DNA of 64,000 nt, from the NCBI RefSeq assembly GCF_003367505.1, contig NZ_PXXX01000010.1:248001-312000 (forward strand). The letters are read 5' to 3'. Within the stretch, counting starts at the first letter, position 1, and every line of letters starts with the position of its first letter. Positions 26,753-36,127 of this stretch are shown here, piece by piece. Both the position numbers and the translations under genes were made by a program. The notes under the pieces were generated by a model that had not been told where the DNA came from, did no database searches, and worked only from the letters and a program-made list of their open reading frames with translations. This DNA comes from Lysinibacillus capsici. GTDB taxonomy: Bacteria; Bacillota; Bacilli; Bacillales_A; Planococcaceae.

Positions 26753-27472
26753 ATGAGCAACGGGAACATCAAAGTACTAATTGTTGAAGACGAAAATGAT
26801 ATAGCTAATATTATAAGGGACTACTTAAGTGTTAATCAGTTCGATTCACATATTGTTCGAACAGGTCATGAAGCAATCCATTATTTGCAAGAATCTAAAC
26901 CTGATTTCATTATCCTTGATCTTTCTCTACCCGATTGTGATGGCATTGAAATATGTCGTAAAATCCGTGAAAATAGCAATGTTGCCATTCTTATTTTAAG
27001 TGCTCGAGGAAGTGATACAGATAAAGTACTGGGATTAGGTTTTGGAGCAGATGATTATATGACAAAACCGTTCTCTCTAAGTGAACTTGTCGCAAGAATT
27101 AACGCTCATTTACGAAGACAGGATAGATGGCTTCAGCATAATGGACGGCATATGGGAGGAGATGTCATTCACATAGATAATATGGTCATAAATAAACAGG
27201 AATATATTTTTTTACGTGATAGCAAGCCAATACCACTGTCAGCAAAAGAGTTTGAACTGCTATTTTTCCTAGCTAAAAATAGAAATCAAGTTTTCTCTAA
27301 AGGTCAGTTACTTGATGCCGTTTGGGGTTATGAGACCTATGGAGATGAAAATACAATTACAGTTTATATTAGAAGGCTTCGAGAAAAAATTGAAGTCAGC
27401 CCTTCTCATCCTGTTTATCTTCAAACGGTTTGGGGAGTCGGTTATAAATTCAGTACACCCAATCACTCATAG
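26753..27472 (+). CDS. OmpR/PhoB family response regulator
   Basis: 239 aa. The receiver domain has EDEND, phospho-Asp in FIILDLSLPD (near residue 54) and Lys in DDYMTKPFS; the winged helix ends in YLQTVWGVGYKF. Its kinase is encoded 9 bases downstream. Because it follows an ABC pair and another ABC pair lies 2.4 kb further on, it may control both. A direct repeat upstream of the second pair is a candidate binding site. Confidence 0.92.
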   Translation: MSNGNIKVLIVEDENDIANIIRDYLSVNQFDSHIVRTGHEAIHYLQESKPDFIILDLSLPDCDGIEICRKIRENSNVAILILSARGSDTDKVLGLGFGADDYMTKPFSLSELVARINAHLRRQDRWLQHNGRHMGGDVIHIDNMVINKQEYIFLRDSKPIPLSAKEFELLFFLAKNRNQVFSKGQLLDAVWGYETYGDENTITVYIRRLREKIEVSPSHPVYLQTVWGVGYKFSTPNHS

Positions 27473-27481
27473 GAGAATCAA

Positions 27482-28924
27482 ATGTACCTAAAAAATTGGA
27501 TGAATAAGTGGTTATGGACCCTATTAATCTTTGTTGTATTATTGTTTATCGTTGTCCTTTCACTATACTTTGCAACAGAGACTTCTCAAGAAGAATCACA
27601 AGATAAATATGTTATTAATCAAATTCGTTTATCAGTAAATCCATTATTATTGTACATAGAAGATCATTTTCCAAATTTCGCATTAGATTCAGCTGTACGT
27701 AGCACGCTACAACAAATGAGTGATGACAAGAATATTGATATTACAGTAGTTCAACTAGATGGAACAGTAAGTTACACTTCAATTAAGAATGATGTTTCAA
27801 CTACTATTCATATTAAACATGATATACATTATGATTTATTTACCTCACAACAAGAGCCTGGAAAGATTAATATAGCCTTTCCGATTATGAATGGAGAAAG
27901 CAATGAACAGATAGGTAATGCTATTTTTTCCCTGAACAAAGACATTCTCTTTCCTTTAAAACAGACTAATTCCAACTCGATTCTTTTATTAGTCTTTATT
28001 GGCTTCTTGAGCCTTTTGATCATTTGCCTTGCCCTATTCATAGTAAGGAAAGTTCATAAAGATATTTTAAAGCCTTTAGATGAGCTAAAGGACAACACAG
28101 AGGAAATTGTAAAAGGAAATTACGAACAAATTACCATCCACTCGAAAATGGATGAGATTGGTGAATTGTATGCAGTATTTGATCAAATGCGATTAGAGAT
28201 TAAACAGTTAGCCATCCAGCACAATGAACAAGAGCAAACTCAAAAGAAGCTCATTTCTAATATATCTCATGAAGTGAGAACTCCCTTAACCACAATCAAA
28301 GCATATTTAGACGCTATTTCAGAGGGTATTTGTCGAGATGAAGATTCGCTTATGGCCTATATTCAAATCATGCAGTCTAATACGGATAAGATGTCGAGGC
28401 TAGTTGATGATTTATTTATTCATACCTTAAAGGAGCTTGGTCATATCCCGATCCATTTAAAAGAACAATATAGCCAAGACGTTCTTACAAACATTCTGAA
28501 ACCAATTCAATATTATGTCCAAACAACAAATATTCATTTTATAAGACCTACTAGTATTCCTAATGTCCTTATTCTAGTAGATGCTGATCGACTAGAGCAG
28601 GTGATCTCCAACCTTATTACCAATGCGTTAAAACATTCTTCTCATGAAGATACCATCACCATTACTACCTATATCGAAAATCAATCACTCTATATCCAAG
28701 TAATAGATACTGGTAATGGAATGCTTCCCGAAGATATGCCTTTTATTTTTGAACGTTACTTTAGAGGTCGGCAGCCTGGAAGTGAATCAGTCATTAAAAA
28801 TGAAGGAGCAGGACTTGGCCTATCCATTTGTCAGCATATTATGGAAGCGCACCATGGGTCCATTTCATTTCATAGTAAGCCTAATGAAGGCACTACCTTT
28901 ACACTTATACTCCCCATCTCGTAA
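27482..28924 (+). CDS. Sensor histidine kinase
   Basis: 480 aa. The first helix is at about 11-30, an extracytoplasmic domain of about 130 residues follows, and the second helix is at about 163-186. HAMP, the phosphoacceptor SNISHEVRTPLTTIKAYL (His near residue 262), N-box NLITNALKHS and G-box GAGLGLSICQHI are present. The large sensor domain makes it unlike the short intramembrane-sensing BceS kinases. AGGAG lies six bases before the ATG. A terminator hairpin follows. Confidence 0.92.
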   Translation: MYLKNWMNKWLWTLLIFVVLLFIVVLSLYFATETSQEESQDKYVINQIRLSVNPLLLYIEDHFPNFALDSAVRSTLQQMSDDKNIDITVVQLDGTVSYTSIKNDVSTTIHIKHDIHYDLFTSQQEPGKINIAFPIMNGESNEQIGNAIFSLNKDILFPLKQTNSNSILLLVFIGFLSLLIICLALFIVRKVHKDILKPLDELKDNTEEIVKGNYEQITIHSKMDEIGELYAVFDQMRLEIKQLAIQHNEQEQTQKKLISNISHEVRTPLTTIKAYLDAISEGICRDEDSLMAYIQIMQSNTDKMSRLVDDLFIHTLKELGHIPIHLKEQYSQDVLTNILKPIQYYVQTTNIHFIRPTSIPNVLILVDADRLEQVISNLITNALKHSSHEDTITITTYIENQSLYIQVIDTGNGMLPEDMPFIFERYFRGRQPGSESVIKNEGAGLGLSICQHIMEAHHGSISFHSKPNEGTTFTLILPIS

Positions 28925-28958
28925 AAAGACTCCCGTTTTAGGAAGTCTTTTTTTCTTT
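28922..28958 (+). terminator. Terminator of the two-component operon
   Basis: The stem AAAAAGACT-CC / GG-AAGTCTTTTT has a short loop and is followed by TTC. It overlaps the 3' end of the convergent DUF4184 gene. Confidence 0.65.
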
Positions 28959-29696
28959 CAACGTTCTTTTCTTATATGCTAAAAAGAAAGAAAGGGTAAG
29001 TATACTACCAAAAAATGAATCGATAATACGGACAACCCATATTCCATAACTTCTTAAAGGAATGCCGTTAATAAGCTGCCATAGACATACATATCCGAGC
29101 GTTAAAACAGCTAGTAAACTCCAAAAGATGCGTTTTTTCCGTGGCGATATAGCTGGTATTTTTTTATCTTTGCTTAAAGTTGCTCTGTAATATACATATC
29201 CAAAGATTAACACAATGCCAAACAAGGTACTCCCGTATTGTAGAAATTTATAAATCGGTATTTGATAGCCAAAGAAAGTATATGTTTGAGTAAGAACTCG
29301 AAGTTTTGTCACCATAAGCCCATTTTGATGTGTAAATGAATCCCATATGACATGTGTTAACATGCCCAGCAATGCAGAGTAGCCAAAAACAAATACTTTC
29401 CATATGTTATTTCCTGCAATTTGATGGCTTTCTGTAGCTTGTAAAAACTCTGGTAAATGGCTCATGATTGGCTGTTGGATAAACCGTTGATAAATCAAAT
29501 AGATGAAAAGAACGAGTGGCAGATTGAATAAAAAGAACCCTACAAAGGTATGACCAATCTCCCCTATCGGCCGACCTCTTAAAAAATATTCAAAATCTGG
29601 AGCCATACTTCCTAAAACTAATGCAGAAAAATGAATATATTTACTTTTTCGAGAAAAAGGTAAGACTGCCGCTGGATGAGCAAATGTTAAGGGCAT
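28938..29696 (-). CDS. DUF4184 family membrane protein
   Basis: 252 aa. The N-terminus MPLTFAHPAAVLPF and GSMAPDFEYFLRG, with conserved HPA and PDFE metal-type motifs, and the later HVIWDSFTHQNG are typical of DUF4184, related to membrane-bound metal-dependent hydrolases (YdjM-like). There are five or six membrane helices. The function is unknown. It lies between the two-component operon and the MacB-like exporter, on the opposite strand. Confidence 0.85.
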   Translation of the reverse strand: MPLTFAHPAAVLPFSRKSKYIHFSALVLGSMAPDFEYFLRGRPIGEIGHTFVGFFLFNLPLVLFIYLIYQRFIQQPIMSHLPEFLQATESHQIAGNNIWKVFVFGYSALLGMLTHVIWDSFTHQNGLMVTKLRVLTQTYTFFGYQIPIYKFLQYGSTLFGIVLIFGYVYYRATLSKDKKIPAISPRKKRIFWSLLAVLTLGYVCLWQLINGIPLRSYGIWVVRIIDSFFGSILTLSFFLAYKKRTLKEKKTS

Positions 29697-29781
29697 ATCT
29701 CAAACCTCCTTATTTATTACATCTATTAAATCGCATATTATAACGTTTACTATTAAGAAAGGTTACTCTGTCTGTAAGAAT

Positions 29782-29815
29782 TTATTAATAATTTCATAAG
29801 GACTTACTAATAATT
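29782..29815. promoter_or_regulatory. Direct repeat upstream of the MacB-like exporter
   Basis: TTATTAATAATT (29782-29793) and TTACTAATAATT (29804-29815) differ in one base and are spaced exactly 22 bp, two helical turns. They lie 41-74 bases upstream of the ATPase start. This geometry fits an OmpR-type regulator, perhaps the one at 26753-27472. Confidence 0.4.
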
Positions 29816-29855
29816 ACATATTACACTAAAGAAAATGAGTTAAGGAGGCCTTATC

Positions 29856-30614
29856 ATGGAAAAAGAGATACTGATTCGAGCCCAAAATTTATGTAAAACC
29901 TATTCAACCGGCAGCGAACAATTCCATGCTATTAAGAATATGAATGTCGACATTTATAAAGGGGATTTCACCGTTATTATGGGGAATTCTGGTTCTGGTA
30001 AATCAACGCTTCTTTATCTTTTAAGTGGGCTTGATGCCCTTACAGCAGGTGAAGTTTATTTTCAGGGAGAAAAACTTGATACCTTTTCTGAACGAAAGTT
30101 AGCTACTTTGCGTTCACAGAAGGTTGGCTATATCTATCAAAGTAGCAATCTCATTCCAGATATGACGCTACTAGAGAATATTGCTCTTCCTGGATACATC
30201 GCGAAAAAAAATAAAAAGGAAGTCATACAAAAAGCGGAGCAACTACTAAGTTTAATGGGACTTGAAAAGCAACGAAATCGATTACCCTCTCAAACATCAG
30301 GTGGACAGCAACAAAGAGCTGCCATTGCTAGAGCGTTGGTCAACAATCCTGAAGTGTTATTTGCAGATGAACCTACTGGTAGTTTAAATTTTGATCAAGG
30401 TGTAGCAGTATTAGATACCTTAACGAATTTAAATAGAAATGGGCAATCCATTGTCATGATTACACATGATATGAAGGCAGCTTGTCGTGCGAATCGTCTA
30501 ATCATCATTCAGGATGGAATAATAGATGGGATCTTAAACTTTGAAAAATATGATCATACCAACATACAAGAACGGGAACACATTATCTTTTCTTATGTTG
30601 CCGGGAAGGAGTAA
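29856..30614 (+). CDS. MacB/LolD-type ABC ATP-binding protein
   Basis: 252 aa. Walker A GNSGSGKST, signature TSGGQQQRAAIARALV and Walker B VLFADEPTGSLN are in the form typical of MacB/FtsE/BceA ATPases that partner FtsX-fold permeases. The start ATG has AAGGAGG upstream. The permease gene begins three bases after the stop. Confidence 0.92.
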   Translation: MEKEILIRAQNLCKTYSTGSEQFHAIKNMNVDIYKGDFTVIMGNSGSGKSTLLYLLSGLDALTAGEVYFQGEKLDTFSERKLATLRSQKVGYIYQSSNLIPDMTLLENIALPGYIAKKNKKEVIQKAEQLLSLMGLEKQRNRLPSQTSGGQQQRAAIARALVNNPEVLFADEPTGSLNFDQGVAVLDTLTNLNRNGQSIVMITHDMKAACRANRLIIIQDGIIDGILNFEKYDHTNIQEREHIIFSYVAGKE

Positions 30615-30617
30615 AAA

Positions 30618-33002
30618 ATGTACGCGATTATAACCCTTTGCTCTTCCTATATAAGAAAACGGAAAATACAAAATGGACTGATGGTTGTCCTTATTTTTTT
30701 ATCAACACTTTTACTGGCGACTTCTGTCACTATACTGACCAATACAAACAATATTTTTGAAAAAGCCCATCATGATTCAAATGGTGCCCATCAAATTTTA
30801 ACAATGGGTAACAATATTCATAACCCGATTGCTGTAAACGAATGGTGGCAAGAGCAACCAGGCGTGACTACTTCTAGTCTCATACCCTATAGAAATTTAT
30901 CTAGATTTACCTTCAATGGGAAAGAAATATCCAATATCTATTTATTTATGATGAATACGCCAAATACACCGTTTATGATTGATCAATTACTATTTTCTGA
31001 GGGTGAAAAGCAACTCTCTCCTCCTAAGGGTACGATTTGGATTCCCACATCATTGGCATCAAGCGCTACCATTTCGCTCGGTGATGCAATTGAATTTCAT
31101 ACAGGTGAGAGCACGTTTAATTTAACAGTGTCAGGTATTGTGGTTGATATGCCATACGGAGGCCCTTTTACAACAAATGCTCGTATCTGGATGAACAATA
31201 CTGATTATCAACAGCATTTAGCAACCATGACAGGTTCTGATCAGTACATGATGGCATTACGCTTTAATGACTATCAGCAAAACACCAATTATTGGGGTGA
31301 TTTTGAAAAGTATCTGCAGGGACCTTATCTTGAATCTAAAATGGAATATGAAGAAATAGCTTCTTTTTATTTGATCATTAATAAAATCATTGGCTTTATT
31401 ATGATCGCCTTTGGTATAGCTATGCTTTTGGTTTCCTTGTTTGTTATTGGTTTTAGCATTTCCGATGCCATTTTAACGAATTACAGAACAATAGGCGTTA
31501 TAAAATCATTGGGTCTTTCTTCTCGAGAGATAAGTATCACTTACGTATTACAATTCGGATTGTTATCTGCTGTCGCGATTATACCTGGCATCATCATTAG
31601 TAAATTCCTTTCCAGAATAATTATAGAAAGCTCCTTATCATATATGAAGGCAGGAAATCATTTAACCATACATCAAGATACTCTACTCAACATAGTGATT
31701 GGTCTCATCTTATTTGGCATTGTGCTACTCACTGCCTATTTCTACTCACACAAGGCGCGAAATGTAGAGCCTGTTCAAGCCATCAAATATGGGATGTCAG
31801 AAAGTGCAAATAGTAAAATGAATCGGCGCAGAAACAGCTCGAATAGATTATTTCGATTAAGCAGTCTACCGATTCAACTTCAAATTGGTCTTAAAAGTAT
31901 CACAAAAAACATAAAAAGTTCCATTCTTGTTATTGCACTTACTTCCATTACGTCTGCCATACTAGTCTTTAGTGTAGTCATATTAAATAGCTTTATTTCC
32001 ATCAAAGAAACATCTCCTTCATGGGGATATGATGCCTCACATGTAGTAGTAACTGTATCTAATAAAGAAACTTTTACGAAACAACAATTTGAAGATTTTT
32101 TAATGGCTGATGAACGGGTTAAAGATCATGCATGGCTTGATCAATTCACAGGCATACTTCCTAATGACAGCAATCCCCCATTAAATATTAATGTCAATGT
32201 GATTGAGGGTAGCTTTGATGCCGCTGGCTATGTGACAATGTCTGGCCGTAATCCAATCAGTAAGAACGAAATCACGATTGGACTCAATGTCGCTCGCGCT
32301 TTAAATAAAAATATAGGCGACATTGTAGAAGTTTATCTTGAGGGGAAACCGCATTTTCTTATTGTTACTGGAATCTATCAATCGATAGCAAATATGTCAA
32401 ATTCAGCAAGGATTACAGCAGAGGTTATTAAAGTTTATAATACTACCTACACTACTTCAGAGGTAAGTATGATTAATCTTTTAGATGAAACAGTCGCTAC
32501 GCCATTCGTTGAGGATTTAAATACGCACTTTAAAAGTTCTGTATCAGCTGTCACACAACAGCTATTATTAGATGCCGTCTTTAAAGAAGTCGTGGCCGTT
32601 TTAGTCATTCCCCTTTCAATTGTTGGTATTTTATTTGTCATCGTAACCTGCATCATTATTTTTAGTGTATCACGAATTAATGTTAGAAAAGAAAGTAGCA
32701 CGTATGGCATTTATAAATCGATTGGAATGACCTCTACAAATATTAGATGGTCGATTACAATAGGTATTTTAATTCTATCCATAATAGGTGCATTAGCAGG
32801 AATCTTTATCGGGATAAAATTAATTCCTCTTGCACTTCAGTCAATTATTTTAGATTATGGCTTACTCGAACTACCGCTTGTTATAAACTGGCCAACAAGT
32901 ATCGGTATAAGCTTTGTAAGTGTAATAGCTGCCATTTTTGGCGGCTGGATTTCGACCAAAATAATTGCTAAAACGTCGCCTCGCATATTAATTGTTGAAT
33001 AA
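30618..33002 (+). CDS. FtsX/MacB-type ABC permease, large
   Basis: 794 aa. It contains two FtsX-type units: helix 1 (about 18-38), an extracytoplasmic domain, and three helices (about 250-375); then a second set starting near residue 440 with a further extracytoplasmic domain and three helices (about 655-790). The cytoplasmic motif YRTIGVIKSLGLSSREI and its second copy STYGIYKSIGMTSTNI are characteristic. Such permeases move lipoproteins or expel peptide antibiotics by a mechanotransmission cycle. It differs from BceB, which has ten helices and a single large loop. Confidence 0.9.
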   Translation: MYAIITLCSSYIRKRKIQNGLMVVLIFLSTLLLATSVTILTNTNNIFEKAHHDSNGAHQILTMGNNIHNPIAVNEWWQEQPGVTTSSLIPYRNLSRFTFNGKEISNIYLFMMNTPNTPFMIDQLLFSEGEKQLSPPKGTIWIPTSLASSATISLGDAIEFHTGESTFNLTVSGIVVDMPYGGPFTTNARIWMNNTDYQQHLATMTGSDQYMMALRFNDYQQNTNYWGDFEKYLQGPYLESKMEYEEIASFYLIINKIIGFIMIAFGIAMLLVSLFVIGFSISDAILTNYRTIGVIKSLGLSSREISITYVLQFGLLSAVAIIPGIIISKFLSRIIIESSLSYMKAGNHLTIHQDTLLNIVIGLILFGIVLLTAYFYSHKARNVEPVQAIKYGMSESANSKMNRRRNSSNRLFRLSSLPIQLQIGLKSITKNIKSSILVIALTSITSAILVFSVVILNSFISIKETSPSWGYDASHVVVTVSNKETFTKQQFEDFLMADERVKDHAWLDQFTGILPNDSNPPLNINVNVIEGSFDAAGYVTMSGRNPISKNEITIGLNVARALNKNIGDIVEVYLEGKPHFLIVTGIYQSIANMSNSARITAEVIKVYNTTYTTSEVSMINLLDETVATPFVEDLNTHFKSSVSAVTQQLLLDAVFKEVVAVLVIPLSIVGILFVIVTCIIIFSVSRINVRKESSTYGIYKSIGMTSTNIRWSITIGILILSIIGALAGIFIGIKLIPLALQSIILDYGLLELPLVINWPTSIGISFVSVIAAIFGGWISTKIIAKTSPRILIVE

Positions 33003-33010
33003 ATAAATTT

Positions 33011-33040
33011 GGCCCCTACTAGTTTAGGGGCCTCTCTTTA
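33011..33040. terminator. Terminator between convergent genes
   Basis: The stem GGCCCCTA / TAGGGGCC with a 6-nt loop is followed by TCTCTTT. Confidence 0.6.
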
Positions 33041-33041
33041 A

Positions 33042-33500
33042 TCATTCAAAAAAATTCTCTTCAGATAGCACTACGATATTGTTTCTTCGAAGCAATGCCG
33101 TAGTTACTCCTTCGCCAGCTAATTTTGTTCCATTAAACGCACCGTTATAAATCTTTGCACTGCCACAGGATGGGCTATATTCCTTTAAAATGACATGAGT
33201 TGCCCCTACCTCAAGTGCTTTTTGTAAGGTTGCATAGGCTCCCTTCAGATATAAATTTGTGACATCTCGTCCAGAACTTTCAACCACTGTTGTGTTGCCA
33301 TCAAGTACATCTTGTCCATTGCCACCTACAATTTCAGCCGGTTCGCGGGGCGTTGAAAAGCCTCCCATCAGCTCTGGGCAAACGGTGACAGCTTTATTTT
33401 CTAACACAAGCTTTTGTATTTTTTCATCTAGACTGTTTGTGCCATTATAACGAACATTTAAACCTGCTAAGCAAGCACTTATTAAAATCATCTTTTTCAC
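33042..33500 (-). CDS. DUF523 family protein
   Basis: 152 aa. The family motifs are complete: ISACLAGLNVRYNG at the N-terminus, VCPELMGGFSTPREPAEI in the middle and LKEYSPSCGSAKIYNG with its paired cysteine. DUF523 proteins are small cytoplasmic proteins with conserved cysteines and an unknown role. It is a single gene. Confidence 0.9.
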   Translation of the reverse strand: MKKMILISACLAGLNVRYNGTNSLDEKIQKLVLENKAVTVCPELMGGFSTPREPAEIVGGNGQDVLDGNTTVVESSGRDVTNLYLKGAYATLQKALEVGATHVILKEYSPSCGSAKIYNGAFNGTKLAGEGVTTALLRRNNIVVLSEENFFE

Positions 33501-33573
33501 ACTCCCTCTACTATCTTTATTCCACTATAACACGCATGCTACAATAATTATGAAGACCAAGGGAGGAGATAAA

Positions 33574-34119
33574 ATGCCTGATCCTATTTTGATTTTACCT
33601 TATACAGATGAATGGGCTAAGGAATTTCATAGCATAGGCTGTCAATTACGGGAGGCCATAGGAAACACAGCGCTGAGAATTGATCATATTGGCTCAACTG
33701 CTGTAACAGGGCTAGCAGCAAAGCCTGTAATTGATATACAAATATCCGTCGCATCGTTTACACCATTGGCAGCATTTAAAGCTCCATTAGAATCTCTAGG
33801 TTTTAGTTATCGAGCAGAAAATCCAGACAAGTCTAAACGCTATTTTCGAGAGGCTCCTGGAGATAGACGAGTACATATTCATGTTCGACAGGCTGGTAGT
33901 TGGGCAGAGCAGCTAGCCTTATTATTTCGAGATTTTTTGCGCCGTCATCCAGATTACTGTCGTCGCTATGAGCAGGTAAAATATGTATTGGCTAAGAAAT
34001 ACCAATATAATCGTCAACTTTATACAAAATCTAAAGAATCGATCATATGGGAAATTTTAAAACAAGCAAATCATTGGAGTCAGCAGACTGGCTGGTCTCC
34101 TGCCAATTCAGATAACTAA
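33574..34119 (+). CDS. GrpB family protein
   Basis: 181 aa. The GrpB/UPF0157 motifs DHIGSTAVTGLAAKPVIDI and RRVHIHVRQAGS are visible; the fold belongs to the nucleotidyltransferase superfamily. The biochemical role is unknown. ATG at 33574 follows GGGAGGAG by five bases; the longer frame from 33550 lacks a ribosome site. A NUDIX gene follows 19 bases later. Confidence 0.88.
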   Translation: MPDPILILPYTDEWAKEFHSIGCQLREAIGNTALRIDHIGSTAVTGLAAKPVIDIQISVASFTPLAAFKAPLESLGFSYRAENPDKSKRYFREAPGDRRVHIHVRQAGSWAEQLALLFRDFLRRHPDYCRRYEQVKYVLAKKYQYNRQLYTKSKESIIWEILKQANHWSQQTGWSPANSDN

Positions 34120-34138
34120 AGAAAAAGGAGGAACAAAC

Positions 34139-34624
34139 TTGGCTGAATTTACAATTTGTTTTCTGAAGAAAGGTGATTATATCCTTTTATTGAATAGAGA
34201 TAAGCCTCAGTGGATGGGCGCATGGAATGGTGTTGGTGGCAAAATTGAACAGGATGAAACACCATTAGCTGGTGCCTTACGAGAAATTAAAGAAGAAACA
34301 GGCATTACGGTTGAGGATATTACCTATAAGGGTAAGATTACCTGGACAGATGGCGTTGTAAACTATGGTTGTATGTATGCGTTTATAGCGGAACTACCTG
34401 AATCTTTCCCATATGTAACACCGATAAAGGTTGCTGAGGGCATTCTTGATTGGAAGGAGCTTACTTGGATTTTACACCCTGAAAATGTAGGTATTGCGGA
34501 CTTAAAATATTATTTACCTAAGATGCTCAATGAAACAACTAACTATGATTATATTTTTACATATCAAGATAAGAAATTAGTCAATATCTCTTCAGCACCA
34601 ATTGAACAAACATCGACTGTCTAA
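34139..34624 (+). CDS. NUDIX hydrolase (MutT-like)
   Basis: 161 aa. The NUDIX box G-x5-E-x7-REIKEETGI is at about residues 37-60 (GGKIEQDETPLAGALREIKE). The layout resembles nucleotide-triphosphate pyrophosphatases such as 8-oxo-dGTPase, but the substrate is not determined by sequence. The start is TTG with AAAGGAGG seven bases upstream. It probably shares a transcript with the GrpB gene. Confidence 0.88.
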   Translation: MAEFTICFLKKGDYILLLNRDKPQWMGAWNGVGGKIEQDETPLAGALREIKEETGITVEDITYKGKITWTDGVVNYGCMYAFIAELPESFPYVTPIKVAEGILDWKELTWILHPENVGIADLKYYLPKMLNETTNYDYIFTYQDKKLVNISSAPIEQTSTV

Positions 34625-34632
34625 TAATAAAT

Positions 34633-34672
34633 AAGCCTCGTCCATGCAATAGGTGCATAACGAGGCTTGTTT
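34633..34672. terminator. Bidirectional terminator
   Basis: The stem AAGCCTCGT / ACGAGGCTT, extended by ATGCA / TGCAT after a one-base mismatch, is followed by GTTTTT on the plus strand. Confidence 0.8.
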
Positions 34673-35188
34673 TTAGAATCTTGGTTGTGCAAAGCGCATT
34701 CTGCATATTGACCAATTTAAGCTTGTATTTTGGATGTCATCATGTATTTCCCATAAGCTATCCACGATTCGCAATTCAACATTGCGCTCCAATAATGCTT
34801 TAGCTATATCATTGATCTCTGAGACATGGATGGGCATTTGTGTTAATTCACTCGTATAATAGCCCGCAATATCATCCTGTAAAGTGAATCCATTACTATC
34901 AAACTCATACAGGTAAAGACTTGTAGTTTTCAATACTTCCCACCACTTGTTTTCTATGACTACTACATGTAAAGCTTGATGTAGATATTGCTGTCTGTCC
35001 TGCTCTGTTGTTTGATCTCCTGCATGAAAGCAGACACGCGGACAATCTCTTGGCGTTAAATAGTTTGGCAGGCATCTTTCGTTGATTGCCCATACTAGCC
35101 CTTTTTTGGCATCTAAATCTGGTCGCTCAGGCAGTCGAGGATGAAAAATCATAATAGTAGGGTCTTCACTGACATGAAATAAACGCAT
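34673..35188 (-). CDS. Conserved hypothetical protein (DUF6886-like)
   Basis: 171 aa, soluble, with no signal peptide. The N-terminus MRLFHVSEDPTIMIFHPRLP and the WAINERCLPNYLTPRDCPR motif resemble a family of uncharacterised Bacillus proteins with a fold reminiscent of ADP-ribosyl or RES-type folds; that last point is only an impression. It lies 13 bases after a methyltransferase gene on the same strand. Confidence 0.7.
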   Translation of the reverse strand: MRLFHVSEDPTIMIFHPRLPERPDLDAKKGLVWAINERCLPNYLTPRDCPRVCFHAGDQTTEQDRQQYLHQALHVVVIENKWWEVLKTTSLYLYEFDSNGFTLQDDIAGYYTSELTQMPIHVSEINDIAKALLERNVELRIVDSLWEIHDDIQNTSLNWSICRMRFAQPRF

Positions 35189-35201
35189 CGGTACTTCTCC
35201 T

Positions 35202-35942
35202 TTATTTCTTTAATTTAAAAACAATAAAATCTGCACAATGCAAATCTTCCGCAAATTGAGGGTACTTCCTTAGCATGTCTTGTGATGGCTTGGGCTCTAC
35301 AATAGTCTCAATAGTAAATCCAGCTTGCCTAATTGCTTGCACATAGCTTGTTAATGTTCGGTGGTATAGAACTATTGGTGGGTCAGCATCTAGCTGGTGA
35401 TACTCCCCTTCATAAAAATAACGTTGGACTTTCCAATACTGTTGATCTAGCTGCTCATGTCTCATCCATCCACTATTTGGTGTCACAAAGCATGGGTGTA
35501 AAATCGAAAAAATAAAAGTGCAATTAGGTTTTAATAATCGAAACATCTCACATAAAGCAGCCTGATAATCCTCTAAATCTTGGAGAACCATATTTGAAAC
35601 AATACCATCAAATTGTTCATCTGCTAAAAAGGATAAATTTTCACAATTCCCGTGTAAAAATTGAATAGCTTCCTGCTGTGATGTTCTTTCCAAAGCAATG
35701 TCTAGCATTTTTTGTGAAAAATCAACAGCTGTTACTCTTGCACCCTTCTTTCCCAGTAATCTGCTTAAATAGCCTTCTCCACATCCTGCATCTAATAGAT
35801 GGTTTCCATCTACCTCACCTAGCAAAGAAAAGATGGTGGGATTTAACAGTACGACACGATGAATATCCCCCTGCTCATCGTAGTTTGCTGTATACCTTTC
35901 CGCATATCGATTCCAGCGTTGAATAGCTTGTTCTGTGTTCAT
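35202..35942 (-). CDS. Class I SAM-dependent methyltransferase
   Basis: 246 aa. SAM motif I LLDAGCGEGYLSRLLG (about 45-60), motif II VTAVDFSQKMLDIA and the post-motif FDGIVSNMVLQDLED place it in the Methyltransf_11/UbiE-like group. The substrate is unknown. It is the first gene of a two-gene unit with the hypothetical gene at 34673. Confidence 0.85.
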   Translation of the reverse strand: MNTEQAIQRWNRYAERYTANYDEQGDIHRVVLLNPTIFSLLGEVDGNHLLDAGCGEGYLSRLLGKKGARVTAVDFSQKMLDIALERTSQQEAIQFLHGNCENLSFLADEQFDGIVSNMVLQDLEDYQAALCEMFRLLKPNCTFIFSILHPCFVTPNSGWMRHEQLDQQYWKVQRYFYEGEYHQLDADPPIVLYHRTLTSYVQAIRQAGFTIETIVEPKPSQDMLRKYPQFAEDLHCADFIVFKLKK

Positions 35943-36089
35943 TTACAGTCCCCATTTCAAAGTAAAATCGTAACGTTACGTCCTGTGTGCACTTGTCTAT
36001 TTTTCCATATAAAGAAAAAAATATATAGACTTTTATTTTATTTTTTAATATCATGTAGATAGAGGCACGGCTTCTTTAAGTAAATGATA

Positions 36090-36122
36090 AAGCCAGAAAT
36101 CCAAATAGGATTTCTGGCTTTT
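36090..36122. terminator. Terminator of the second YbfB-type MFS gene
   Basis: A perfect 13-bp stem AAGCCAGAAATCC / GGATTTCTGGCTT with a 5-nt loop and A/T runs on both sides. It is placed right after the MFS stop codon. Confidence 0.8.
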
Positions 36123-36127
36123 ATGCG

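Noticed and set aside
27482..33002. BceRS-BceAB bacitracin module
   Set aside because: The kinase has a large extracytoplasmic sensor, unlike BceS, and the permease has two FtsX units with two extracytoplasmic domains rather than the ten-helix, one-loop BceB layout.
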